Shown here: positions 1-6,047 of the stretch, piece by piece
Layout of the letters: the number at the start of each line of letters is the position of its first letter
How positions within the stretch are numbered: position 1 is the first letter of the stretch
IMG/VR virus record: IMGVR_UViG_3300044960_000614
Coordinates: 1 to 20,439 of that record
Length of the DNA: 20,439 nucleotides
DNA from: a virus
Direction: 5' to 3' (one strand)
Notes under the pieces: generated by a model
Seen by the model: the letters and a program-made list of their open reading frames with translations, nothing else
Databases searched by the model: none
What the model was told of the DNA's origin: nothing
Program-made: the position numbers and the translations under genes

Positions 1-2
1 CC

Positions 3-311
3 GCCTTCGACGCTCTCGCCGAGGTCGAGGGCGCCGACCCTCGCCAGCTCACCAGACCCCACGCTCGCGCCATCGCCGTCGCCTTGGCCGCCATCCGCGA
101 GGTCTCGCCGGACGTCACCCCCGACGAGATCCGGGCCCGCGCCGCGGCCTACCGGCGCCGGCATCCGCGCTGGGACCTCACGGCGCCGGCGCTGGCCAAG
201 CACTGGGCGACCCTCGGCGCGCCGGTCGAGCGGCCGCGGCCGACGCTGAGGGACGTGCTGTCGGGCCACGCGAGCGTGGACGAGCTGCTCGGTAGCGCGG
301 AGGCGCCGTGA
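3..311 (+). CDS. Phage replication protein, C-terminal part (5' truncated by window)
   Basis: The reading frame is open from base 3 with no stop, so the gene begins left of the window; the in-frame TTG at 84 is probably internal. The visible part is helical and carries the segment DEIRARAAAYRRRHPRWDLT followed by APALAKHWATL. From memory this pattern is typical of the C-terminal region of phage replisome organiser or helix-turn-helix replication proteins, which recruit helicase at the phage origin. The end reads TLRDVLSGHASVDELLGSAEAP. It ends in a GTGA overlap with the next gene, indicating translational coupling. The replication assignment is inference from this short motif only; the N-terminal DNA-binding domain is outside the window. 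Confidence 0.55.
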   Translation, partial: AFDALAEVEGADPRQLTRPHARAIAVALAAIREVSPDVTPDEIRARAAAYRRRHPRWDLTAPALAKHWATLGAPVERPRPTLRDVLSGHASVDELLGSAEAP

Positions 312-610
312 GTGACTGGCTGGAGGCCGAGCTGGAGCGCTACGCCGCGTTCCGCCGGCGGCTCGGCGAGGACTTCGACTTCGCCGACGCACTGCTCGGT
401 CACCGCGAGCAGTGCCTGGTGAATCTGCTCGACGACGAGGACGACGGCTGGGTGCAGCGGGTGCGCCACCTCGACGAGATCGCGCAGCGCAGGGGGGTGT
501 GGCTGGGTGAGGCGCGGCCGCTGCGCGCCGTGCTGGACGAGCTGTCGGAGCGGGAGCGTCGGAGGAGGGCGCAGAGGGTGAGGGAGCACCGCGGTGGCGC
601 AGGCAGCTGA
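308..610 (+). CDS. Small charged helical protein of unknown function
   Basis: This encodes 100 aa and starts at GTG 308, overlapping the upstream stop (GTGA), with GGAGG at 299-303 four bases ahead. The protein is mostly charged helix: an acidic middle (LLDDEDDGWVQ) and a strongly basic end (SERERRRRAQRVREHRGG). I do not recognise a family. Its place directly after a replication-type gene, in a tight + strand operon, suggests an early accessory role such as replication or regulation, but nothing in the sequence proves it. The end overlaps the next gene by 17 bases. Confidence 0.6.
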   Translation: MSDWLEAELERYAAFRRRLGEDFDFADALLGHREQCLVNLLDDEDDGWVQRVRHLDEIAQRRGVWLGEARPLRAVLDELSERERRRRAQRVREHRGGAGS

Positions 611-1016
611 GTCTCGCTGGTGCATCCGTGGTCACGACACGTGGGAGGTCGGGCGGGACCGCTACCACTACTGCCGGGAGTGCAAGCGGGAGGCCTGCCG
701 GCGCTCGCGCGAGCGCCGGCGTGAGGGGGGGCCTGCCTACGTCCCGGTGGAGCCGATCCTGCGGCTCATCGAGCGCCTGGCGGTCGCGGGTTGTCCCGCG
801 TGCGGCATCGGTGCCGTGGGCCGGTGTCCCCACACCGTGAGGCTGGCCGCGAGGCGCTACGCCGCGCGCTGGGGCGGGGACTGGCAGTTCCACGCACGCC
901 GCATCTACCGGTGGCGCACCGGCCAGGTGCAGCGTACGACGGTCATGGACGCGGACCAGTGGTGCCTGGTGCTCGGGTCGCACCTGGCGCTGGTATATCC
1001 AGAGCTCTACCGCTGA
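594..1016 (+). CDS. Zinc-finger protein with HTH-like C-terminus
   Basis: This encodes 140 aa from GTG 594, with AGGGAG at 581-586 and a 7-base spacer. Two cysteine clusters are visible: C10-x3-H14 with C27-x2-C30, the usual C-x-G-H ... C-x2-C finger of phage proteins, followed by a very arginine-rich run (CRRSRERRRE), and then C67-x2-C70 with C78 and H80. The C-terminal part (ARRIYRWRTGQVQ then MDADQWCLVLGSHLALVYPE) resembles the phage HTH-like pattern in which a basic helix is followed by ADRwA.alGlHP..vWp. Together these suggest a nucleic-acid-binding regulator or accessory replication factor. Zinc and DNA binding are inferred from motifs, not shown. Confidence 0.65.
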   Translation: MAQAAESRWCIRGHDTWEVGRDRYHYCRECKREACRRSRERRREGGPAYVPVEPILRLIERLAVAGCPACGIGAVGRCPHTVRLAARRYAARWGGDWQFHARRIYRWRTGQVQRTTVMDADQWCLVLGSHLALVYPELYR

Positions 1017-1028
1017 AGGGAGGTCGAC

Positions 1029-1139
1029 GTGAACATCGGGAAGCAGACCGGGGAGCCGATGGAGATCCCCGACCCGTTCGAGGAGCCGGTCTACGTGCCG
1101 GAGGAGTGGGAGACCGAGCCGGTGGAGGTGCCGGCGTGA
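1029..1139 (+). CDS. 36-aa acidic, proline-rich microprotein (MNIGK type)
   Basis: The gene is short. It starts at GTG 1029 with a strong AAGGGAGG at 1016-1023 and a 5-base spacer, and stops at TGA 1137-1139. The product begins MNIGKQTGEPMEIPDP and continues as alternating Glu, Pro and Val (EEPVYVPEEWETEPVEVPA), so it is disordered and acidic. Short MNIGK-starting acidic proteins of this style recur, from memory, in actinobacterial phages and genomes, always with unknown function. The stop overlaps the GTG of the next gene (GTGA), which supports it being translated. No enzymatic role can be proposed. Confidence 0.7.
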   Translation: MNIGKQTGEPMEIPDPFEEPVYVPEEWETEPVEVPA

Positions 1140-1777
1140 GGGAGCCGATGTTGGCAGTGCTCCGGGTTGGACCCAACGGCTACGTCGGGACTCGGGGCTT
1201 TCAATGGGCCAGCGAGCTCGGCCTAGAGCTGCGCCTGGCCGTCAGCGGCGGAGCGGGCCTCGCGGTGGAGCCTGAGGCGGTCGCGCGTGGTCGGCGGCCC
1301 CGCGAAGGCTTCTGCGAGTTCACGGCCAGGCTGCCGGAGGCCTCTACCCTAGCGAGCCTGCGCGTCGCGGCGGCAGCGAGGGCCGCGCTGCGCTGGTCGA
1401 TGGAGAGCGGCGGGTGCGTCGGCGTGCGGATATGGACGCACAGGTATGGACGACTGCTCTCTGTCTATATCGGAGCGGGTATATCTGGCGACTCTTGGTC
1501 CGCACCGACGGCAACGGCGGTCTGCGTCGGGAACTTCATGCACCGAGCCCCACACCCGGACTGCGCATGCGGCATCTACGCCGCCCGGCCGGACAGCCCG
1601 CAGGCCGTGCCTGCCGTGGACGATTACTGGGTGGCTGGCGTGGTAGCGCTCTACGGCCGCGTCATCCCCCACGCGGGTGGCTGGCGGGCAGAGCGCGCCA
1701 GGATCCTCGAGCTGTGGGCACCGCCGGGTAGCGTGGACCCGTCCCGCTACCCCGGCGTGACGATCCACGAGCTCTAG
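1136..1777 (+). CDS. Conserved phage protein with CACGIYA motif, unknown function
   Basis: This encodes 213 aa from GTG 1136. The open frame extends further left, but GGAGGTG at 1124-1130 with a 5-base spacer and the GTGA overlap with the microprotein favour 1136; ATG 1148 is the alternative. The second half has the recognisable pattern HRAPHPDCACGIYAA, then VAGVVALYGRVIPHAGGWRAERARI, which I recall from uncharacterised actinobacterial and phage proteins. The clustered H, C and C residues could bind a metal. Four TATA-like islands (for example at 1430-1490) make local base use less GC-rich than neighbours. It is the last gene of the + strand unit and its TAG overlaps the stop of the opposing gene. 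Confidence 0.65.
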   Translation: MREPMLAVLRVGPNGYVGTRGFQWASELGLELRLAVSGGAGLAVEPEAVARGRRPREGFCEFTARLPEASTLASLRVAAAARAALRWSMESGGCVGVRIWTHRYGRLLSVYIGAGISGDSWSAPTATAVCVGNFMHRAPHPDCACGIYAARPDSPQAVPAVDDYWVAGVVALYGRVIPHAGGWRAERARILELWAPPGSVDPSRYPGVTIHEL

Positions 1778-2109
1778 CGCCCGTACTCCCGCCGAAGGCG
1801 GTGGCCCTCGGGGAGCTGCACGAGGATGCGATCCAGCGTCGGCAGGGGTCCCAGCGCGCGCTCGATGATTTCATCACGAGTGTCCCGTGCGGCCGCGACC
1901 CTCTCCCCGAGCTCCAGCCTCGCGGCCGAGCTCCGCGTCACGACCCGCGGCACCCAGTCCGAGCGGAGCTCGACCCCGACGCGGGAGAGCATCTGGGCCA
2001 GGATGCGGGGATCACACGCGCCTGATTCGGCCGCCGTCGACGCGCAGTCGCGAAACCGAGCCAACTGGGCCACTTGCGCGCCCGCGCGTCGCTCGTGCTC
2101 GCTAGGCAT
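1774..2109 (-). CDS. Small hypothetical protein
   Basis: This encodes 111 aa. I chose ATG 2109 because GAGG lies 9 bases upstream and the start overlaps the stop of the preceding fusion gene by 8 bases (ATGCCTAG); ATG 2118 is possible. The product is helical and charged, with two cysteines (C22, C30) and a C-terminal stretch ILVQLPEGHRLRREYGR. I do not recognise a family. It is the last gene of the minus block, and its TAG is the reverse complement of bases shared with the stop of the convergent gene. Confidence 0.55.
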   Translation of the reverse strand: MPSEHERRAGAQVAQLARFRDCASTAAESGACDPRILAQMLSRVGVELRSDWVPRVVTRSSAARLELGERVAAARDTRDEIIERALGPLPTLDRILVQLPEGHRLRREYGR

Positions 2110-2686
2110 TGCCGCCATCCTCGTAGAGCCTGTCCAAAGCCGCGGCATAACCAGCGATGTCCACGAGGTTGTCTCTCTTGTGCTGGTGAGACTCGCGAGA
2201 CAGCTTGACGCAGATCATGGCCAGCGGGACATCCTCCACACGGAACCGGCGACCGAACAGCGCCGACCACATCTGCGCCGTCCGAGCGAAATCCTCGCGG
2301 GGGTGGCCGTAGGCGCGCTCGCGGTCGCCGTAGACGCAGCGCCGAGCTTCATCGAGGACGGTCGGGTTCAGCACCTCGTCGAGCTCGTCGATGGAGTAGA
2401 CCACTGGGATCCCGGCCTCATGCGCCCAGGCGACCTCCATGCGTGTACCGGCGGACACCCCTGGGAGGCGCAGCACGGCGTCCGCGGCGAGCACCCAGGG
2501 CCGGTCGACCTCGAGCCAGGTGTCGTGGCCGAGCTCGTCCGTCGGGTCCACGTAATGCGTGAGGTGCGGGCAGAGCGGGGCGTACCCCCGGCGGATGAGC
2601 TCACGGGTGGCCTCGATCGCGCGGCGGACGTTCGCCTCACGGTCTCCGGTCGACAAAGGACCGGACACGTAGACGCGAGCCCTCAT
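2102..2686 (-). CDS. DUF4406 - DUF6378 fusion protein (deoxyribosyltransferase-like)
   Basis: This encodes 194 aa from ATG 2686, four bases after the upstream stop; the longer frame to 2734 only overlaps the previous gene. Residues 1-105 look like DUF4406, a nucleoside 2-deoxyribosyltransferase-like Rossmann fold: RARVYVSGPLSTGD at the start, LEVDRPWVLAADAVLRLPG in the middle, then GTRMEVAWAHEAGIPVVY. Residues 115-194 match the phage DUF6378 pattern: VYGDRERAYGHPREDFARTA, then ALFGRRF, then LAMICVKLSRES and KRDNLVDIAGYAA. Each domain is common alone in phages, the second of unknown function. A role in nucleotide salvage or base modification is inference from the first domain. Confidence 0.75.
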   Translation of the reverse strand: MRARVYVSGPLSTGDREANVRRAIEATRELIRRGYAPLCPHLTHYVDPTDELGHDTWLEVDRPWVLAADAVLRLPGVSAGTRMEVAWAHEAGIPVVYSIDELDEVLNPTVLDEARRCVYGDRERAYGHPREDFARTAQMWSALFGRRFRVEDVPLAMICVKLSRESHQHKRDNLVDIAGYAAALDRLYEDGGNA

Positions 2687-2690
2687 CCGG

Positions 2691-3734
2691 TCACCAACCC
2701 TCCCGCTTCCGGTCCGCGACGAACACGGGCGCATTGATGACGACTCCGTGCTCCGGCGAGACGACGAACAGCTCCTGGGACGCGGGCTCGGCGTCGTACC
2801 CCCGGCCGAGCGTGTATTCGTCGGGCCCCTTCAACGTGCCGCCGAGGATCAGCCCGGGCAACACGTGCCGCCGATGCCAATGGCCGAGCACCAGGAGGTC
2901 GAGCGGGCGGGACATCGCCTGGGCCTGCTTCAGACGGCGGTGCTGGAGCAGCGCGAGGGGTGCCAGCGCTGCCGAGATGCCCGTGCCGCCCCGCGCCTCG
3001 TCACCGTGCTCGAGCCGGATGTGTGTGCTGTAGACCTGCACCTCCGCGTGCAGGGCGGACGGGATGTGCCACGTGATGCGGTCGTCGCTCGCGAGCGTGC
3101 GTTGCACTGACCAGGAGAGCAGCCAGTCGAAGTTGTCCTGCGCTCGACGCTTGTACCGAGGCCGCCGCGATCTCCGGCCGTGGTTCCCCGGCACGCTCAC
3201 CACGTGCACTCGGCCGAACTCCTCGGCGAGCAGGCGGATGCCGGCGGCGAGCGGCTCGGTCCAGTAGAGCACCGTCTCGACGACGGTCCCCTCGTTGGTC
3301 GCGACGAGCTCCTCATGGATGTCTCCCGAGATCAGGTCGCCACCGAGGAGCACGACGGCACCGTCCCAGGTGAATCCCCCGATGTAGTCCTTGGCGACAC
3401 GCACCGCACCAGCGAAGGCACTCTCGAGACGCAGTTCGGCGATGCGGCGGTCGTAAGCGTTCACGCCGCCCACCTCATCCGCACGCACCACCTCATCGAA
3501 GTGCGTATCGGTCACGAGCAGGCAAGGTGTGGCGTGGTTACCGCCTGATGAGCGGCGCGCTAGCCACCTCGGTGGTCTCGGCGAGGCAGCCGCGACCCGT
3601 TCGAGGATGCCGAGGTGCCGCCTGAGGCGAGCGATGTCCTCCTCGAGCTGCTTCGTCCGCCGGCGTTCCTGGGCGAGCTGGCGGCGGAGCTCAGCCGCGG
3701 CGTGCTCGGAGACGAACTCCTCGAGGCCGCTCAT
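2691..3734 (-). CDS. Calcineurin-like metallophosphoesterase with coiled-coil N-terminus
   Basis: This encodes 347 aa from ATG 3734, which forms ATGA with the preceding stop and has GAGGAG 6 bases ahead. Residues 5-45 are a charged coiled coil (RRTKQLEEDIARLRRHL). The metallophosphoesterase motifs follow in order: D76-x-H78 (TDTHFDE), GGD133, PGN184-H185, LEH243-GD and G-H285-W-H287. These are the usual ligands of a two-metal centre. The domain is shared by Mre11/SbcD nucleases and many phosphatases; the phage location next to an HNH protein makes a DNA-processing role plausible, though SbcD-specific features are not evident. It ends four bases before the DUF4406 fusion gene. Confidence 0.85.
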   Translation of the reverse strand: MSGLEEFVSEHAAAELRRQLAQERRRTKQLEEDIARLRRHLGILERVAAASPRPPRWLARRSSGGNHATPCLLVTDTHFDEVVRADEVGGVNAYDRRIAELRLESAFAGAVRVAKDYIGGFTWDGAVVLLGGDLISGDIHEELVATNEGTVVETVLYWTEPLAAGIRLLAEEFGRVHVVSVPGNHGRRSRRPRYKRRAQDNFDWLLSWSVQRTLASDDRITWHIPSALHAEVQVYSTHIRLEHGDEARGGTGISAALAPLALLQHRRLKQAQAMSRPLDLLVLGHWHRRHVLPGLILGGTLKGPDEYTLGRGYDAEPASQELFVVSPEHGVVINAPVFVADRKREGW

Positions 3735-4024
3735 CCGAGGCTCCTCGGGTGGTTCGGGCTGTCGAAGTGGTACTGGAGCCGCGCCACCGTCGCGCCCTCG
3801 AGGCCTTGCTCGGTGAGCCAGGCGACGATGGCCTTCCATCGCGGCGGGATGCCCTGCTCGCGGCAACGCCGCACGTAGGCCTCCACCTGGTCCATCAGGG
3901 CCACGGGGATCTGCGTGCAGCACCAGGCTGTCCCCGCGCCCCCCTTCCACGGCTGGCGACGGACGAACTCCTCGAGGTCGACCTCAGGATAGAGCTCGAC
4001 CTTACGGGTCTGCTTCCCCGGCAT
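3731..4024 (-). CDS. Small protein with possible helix-turn-helix, unknown function
   Basis: This encodes 97 aa from ATG 4024, preceded by GGGGGAGG four bases ahead; the longer frame to 4321 is the shadow of the HNH gene. The product starts MPGKQTRKVELYPEVDLEEF. Its second half is helical (VALMDQVEAYVRRCREQG, then PPRWKAIVAWLTEQGLEG, then ATVARLQYHF) with an aromatic-basic spacing that could be a winged or simple HTH. It overlaps the HNH gene by 23 bases and the phosphoesterase gene by ATGA, so the three are co-translated. DNA binding is a guess; no family is recognised. Confidence 0.6.
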   Translation of the reverse strand: MPGKQTRKVELYPEVDLEEFVRRQPWKGGAGTAWCCTQIPVALMDQVEAYVRRCREQGIPPRWKAIVAWLTEQGLEGATVARLQYHFDSPNHPRSLG

Positions 4025-4427
4025 CAGACCTCCCCCGGTAGGCGCGGATAACCTCCGCGATGTCGACGTGACCTCCCCGAGCCTCGCCCTCGGCCTGCCT
4101 GCGGGCGAGCTCGGAGAGGCGTCCCGGCCAGCGGGACTCCACCCACGCGGCCCACTCCCCTGGGCGCAGGGTGAACCGGTGGTGGCAGCGCGCGCACAGC
4201 GCGATGGAGTTCTCGGGATCCCAGCGGATGTAGGTGGCCTGGCGGGAGATGATGTGCGCCCATTGCAGACGCTCGGTGGCGCCGCACGAGAGGCAGCGGC
4301 GGTCCCGGGACTTGACGGCATCTGCGACGAGCTTGTCGGCGAGCGCCACGGCGTGGGTGCGGCAGAGCGCTGAGTCAGCGAGGTGCACGCTCGCGCGACG
4401 CTTGCACCGCGCTCGCGAGCACGTCAC
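4002..4427 (-). CDS. HNH / NinG-like endonuclease
   Basis: This encodes 141 aa from GTG 4427 (GTGA with the upstream stop; GAGGAGG five bases ahead). An N-terminal set C3, C8, C22, H25 may bind one zinc. The nuclease core is C45-x2-C48 (RCLSCGA), AH58-IISRQATYIRWD, PEN73-SIALC78-x2-C81-H82-H83. This combines a structural zinc site with the H, N and H positions of the betabetaalpha-metal fold. The phrase HIISRQ...RWDPEN...C..CH is typical of lambda NinG-like recombination proteins and related phage HNH nucleases. It may nick or resolve DNA during recombination. It lies next to a metallophosphoesterase, which supports a DNA-processing cluster. Confidence 0.8.
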   Translation of the reverse strand: MTCSRARCKRRASVHLADSALCRTHAVALADKLVADAVKSRDRRCLSCGATERLQWAHIISRQATYIRWDPENSIALCARCHHRFTLRPGEWAAWVESRWPGRLSELARRQAEGEARGGHVDIAEVIRAYRGRSDAGEADP

Positions 4428-4705
4428 CGCATCCTCCTCAGCACCCGCATCGTGCGCTCGAACTCGCTGAGCCGCCCGATGCGGAGCAGCGTGACGAAGC
4501 GTCCCCGCGCGCGCGGCTGAGTCATGATCCGGAGGTAGAGGCGGCGGCGGATGACGCGGATGAGGATGCGCGAGCGGCTGCAGAGCTCCCAGAGGTGGCC
4601 GTGGTCCTCGCCGGGATCATCGTGGTGGTGGTCGTCGTTATCCCCGTTCGGCAAGACGCAGGCGCGGAACGTGTAGAAGCGGCCCCACCAGCGGTACTCA
4701 GTCAT
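4424..4705 (-). CDS. Hypothetical protein with His/Asp-rich tract
   Basis: This encodes 93 aa from ATG 4705, overlapping the upstream stop by 8 bases (ATGACTGA). The N-terminus is aromatic (MTEYRWWGRFYTFRACVLP). Residues 21-37 form a tract of His, Asp and Glu (DNDDHHHDDPGEDHGH) that looks able to bind divalent metals. The rest is very basic (RILIRVIRRRLYLRIMTQPR, ending RTMRVLRRMR). I recognise no family. The split between an acidic/histidine patch and a cationic end is unusual for a protein this small; it could contact nucleic acid or membrane. Confidence 0.5.
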   Translation of the reverse strand: MTEYRWWGRFYTFRACVLPNGDNDDHHHDDPGEDHGHLWELCSRSRILIRVIRRRLYLRIMTQPRARGRFVTLLRIGRLSEFERTMRVLRRMR

Positions 4706-4841
4706 CCGTGTCCTCGTCGAACACGCATTCGCAAGCCTGGCACCGCAGGACGAGGGATGGTGGGTCGAGCCACAGGACGTGCGCGAGATCGCAGCCGCAC
4801 TTCGGACACGGGAAGCCAGCGGCCATGCGCCCTTCCCTCAT
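4698..4841 (-). CDS. Zinc-ribbon microprotein
   Basis: This encodes 47 aa from ATG 4841, which forms ATGA with the preceding stop; ATG 4826 (MAAGFPCPKCG), preceded by AGGGAAGGG, is an equally good start. Two knuckles C12-P-K-C15-G-C17 and C34-Q-A-C37-E-C39 form a classic four-cysteine zinc ribbon with a beta hairpin (LVLRCQACECVF) and an acidic tail (DEDTDD). Such ribbons occur in many small phage proteins and usually mediate nucleic-acid or protein contacts. No specific role is visible. Confidence 0.6.
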   Translation of the reverse strand: MREGRMAAGFPCPKCGCDLAHVLWLDPPSLVLRCQACECVFDEDTDD

Positions 4842-5212
4842 CTCTCCATCGCCTCGCCGTAGGCCAGGTCGAAGTGGCTCGTCAGCCAGCCGAGCAGCGC
4901 GAAGAGCGCACCGAGGTGCTCGGGGCGGGGGAATCCGAGCCAGTAGGCCGCCGCTGCGGCCCAGAGACCGTAGATCGCGGTGAAGCAAAGCCAGCGAGGG
5001 ACGTATCGCCGGACCACGTAGGTGAGCGGGGGCCACCTGTCGCCGTGCCGAAGGAGGCCTATGGCTTCAGGCACCCCGAAAAGCACGGCGACGAGCGCTG
5101 ACCAACGACGGAACGGTAGGACGAAGGCGGCCGGGATGAGCACGGCCACATCTAGGGCCCACATCGCCACCCAGGCGCGGGACCACGCGGACGGCTTCTC
5201 GCGGATGCTCAT
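4838..5212 (-). CDS. Multi-spanning membrane protein
   Basis: This encodes 124 aa from ATG 5212 (ATGA with the preceding stop). Three or four hydrophobic segments are visible: residues 14-33 (VAMWALDVAVLIPAAFVLPF), 38-54 (ALVAVLFGVPEAIGLL), 75-94 (CFTAIYGLWAAAAAYWLGF) and 101-113 (ALFALLGWLTSHF), separated by short basic loops. It would sit in the host inner membrane. In a module with an endolysin and a ClpP-like protease it could be a holin, antiholin or an exclusion protein. Size and topology allow a holin but no family is recognised, and the one-TM protein next to the endolysin is the better placed candidate. Confidence 0.65.
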   Translation of the reverse strand: MSIREKPSAWSRAWVAMWALDVAVLIPAAFVLPFRRWSALVAVLFGVPEAIGLLRHGDRWPPLTYVVRRYVPRWLCFTAIYGLWAAAAAYWLGFPRPEHLGALFALLGWLTSHFDLAYGEAMER

Positions 5213-5343
5213 CGTCTCGTCTCGGGACGCTCCCTGTCCCGCCTGAGCTCGTCCACCTCGGTGGCGAGCTCCGCGAGGCAGTCGTCACACACCTGGTCCC
5301 ACTCCCCGCGCATCTCGAAGAGGACGCAGAGTGCGTGCGTCAT
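5209..5343 (-). CDS. 44-aa CxxC microprotein
   Basis: The start is ATG 5343, sharing one base with the upstream stop (TGATG), with GAGGTG five bases ahead; the longer frame to 5415 only overlaps the ClpP-like gene. The product MTHALCVLFEMRGEW then VCDDCLAELATEVDEL has H3 and C6 plus C19-x2-C22, enough for a single zinc site, and a charged C-terminal helix ending RRDRERPETRR. It is too small for an enzyme. It could be a zinc-stabilised adaptor; no family recognised. Confidence 0.55.
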   Translation of the reverse strand: MTHALCVLFEMRGEWDQVCDDCLAELATEVDELRRDRERPETRR

Positions 5344-6047
5344 CAGCGCACCTCGTCGACGAGGCCGAACCGGAGGCACTCGTCCGACGAAAGCCACCAG
5401 TCCCGGCGGCGCCACCGGCGGCGGATCATGGCCTTCGTGAGCGGCTTGCTCGCCGTGCCGCGCTGCGCAGCCTCACGGCACCGGGAGGCGAAGATGTCGA
5501 GCACCCGCTCCTGGATGCGCTTCACGAACGCGACCTCGTCCTCGATCTCGCCGATCTTCCCCATCGCCAGCGTGGAGACTTCGTGGATGAGCACCCAGCA
5601 TTCGCGACCCATGACGCGGTGGTCGCCGGCCTGAAGCAGGATCCCGGCCATGCTGGCCGCCATCCCTCGCGCCGACGTGGTGATGCGATGGCCCTTGCGT
5701 CGGAGCTCCTGGATGAAGTCGAACAGGTCGAGGCCGTGGATGACCGAGCCGCCGGGCGAGTCGAAGACGATCTCCATGTCGCATCCTGGCTCCAGACGGG
5801 ACCAGGTGGTGAGCTGCTCGATGCACGCAGCGACGCTGGTGTCGCTCACCGGCTGGGTGAACTGGTAGACGCGGTGGTAGCGGTTCTTCGCGAGCTCCTC
5901 GAGGTGCTTGCGGCGCTCGGCCTCGAGACGTAGCGCTGCGACTTCGGCCTCGAGGGTTGCCCTGCGGGCCTCGGCCCGGAGCTTCTCGGCCTCTGCGAGC
6001 CGCCGCTCGCTCTCGGCCGCCAGCACGTCCGCGCGGGGGTCCTTCAT
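5343..6047 (-). CDS. ClpP-like serine protease
   Basis: This encodes 234 aa from ATG 6047, with GGAGGAG five bases ahead and ATGA coupling; the longer frame to 6224 is a shadow of the neighbour. Residues 8-55 are a Glu/Arg/Ala-rich coiled coil. The ClpP fold follows: IVFDSPGGSVIHGLDLFDFI (oxyanion region), then ARGMAAS132-MAGILLQAG with the nucleophile, VLIH155-EVST with the base, and RRRRD216-WWLSSDECLRFGLVDEV with the acid. All three triad residues are present, so it is probably active. In phages this family usually serves as capsid maturation protease beside the capsid gene, but here it is coded after the lysis genes, about 14 kb from the capsid gene, and has a coiled-coil extension. Confidence 0.88.
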   Translation of the reverse strand: MKDPRADVLAAESERRLAEAEKLRAEARRATLEAEVAALRLEAERRKHLEELAKNRYHRVYQFTQPVSDTSVAACIEQLTTWSRLEPGCDMEIVFDSPGGSVIHGLDLFDFIQELRRKGHRITTSARGMAASMAGILLQAGDHRVMGRECWVLIHEVSTLAMGKIGEIEDEVAFVKRIQERVLDIFASRCREAAQRGTASKPLTKAMIRRRWRRRDWWLSSDECLRFGLVDEVR

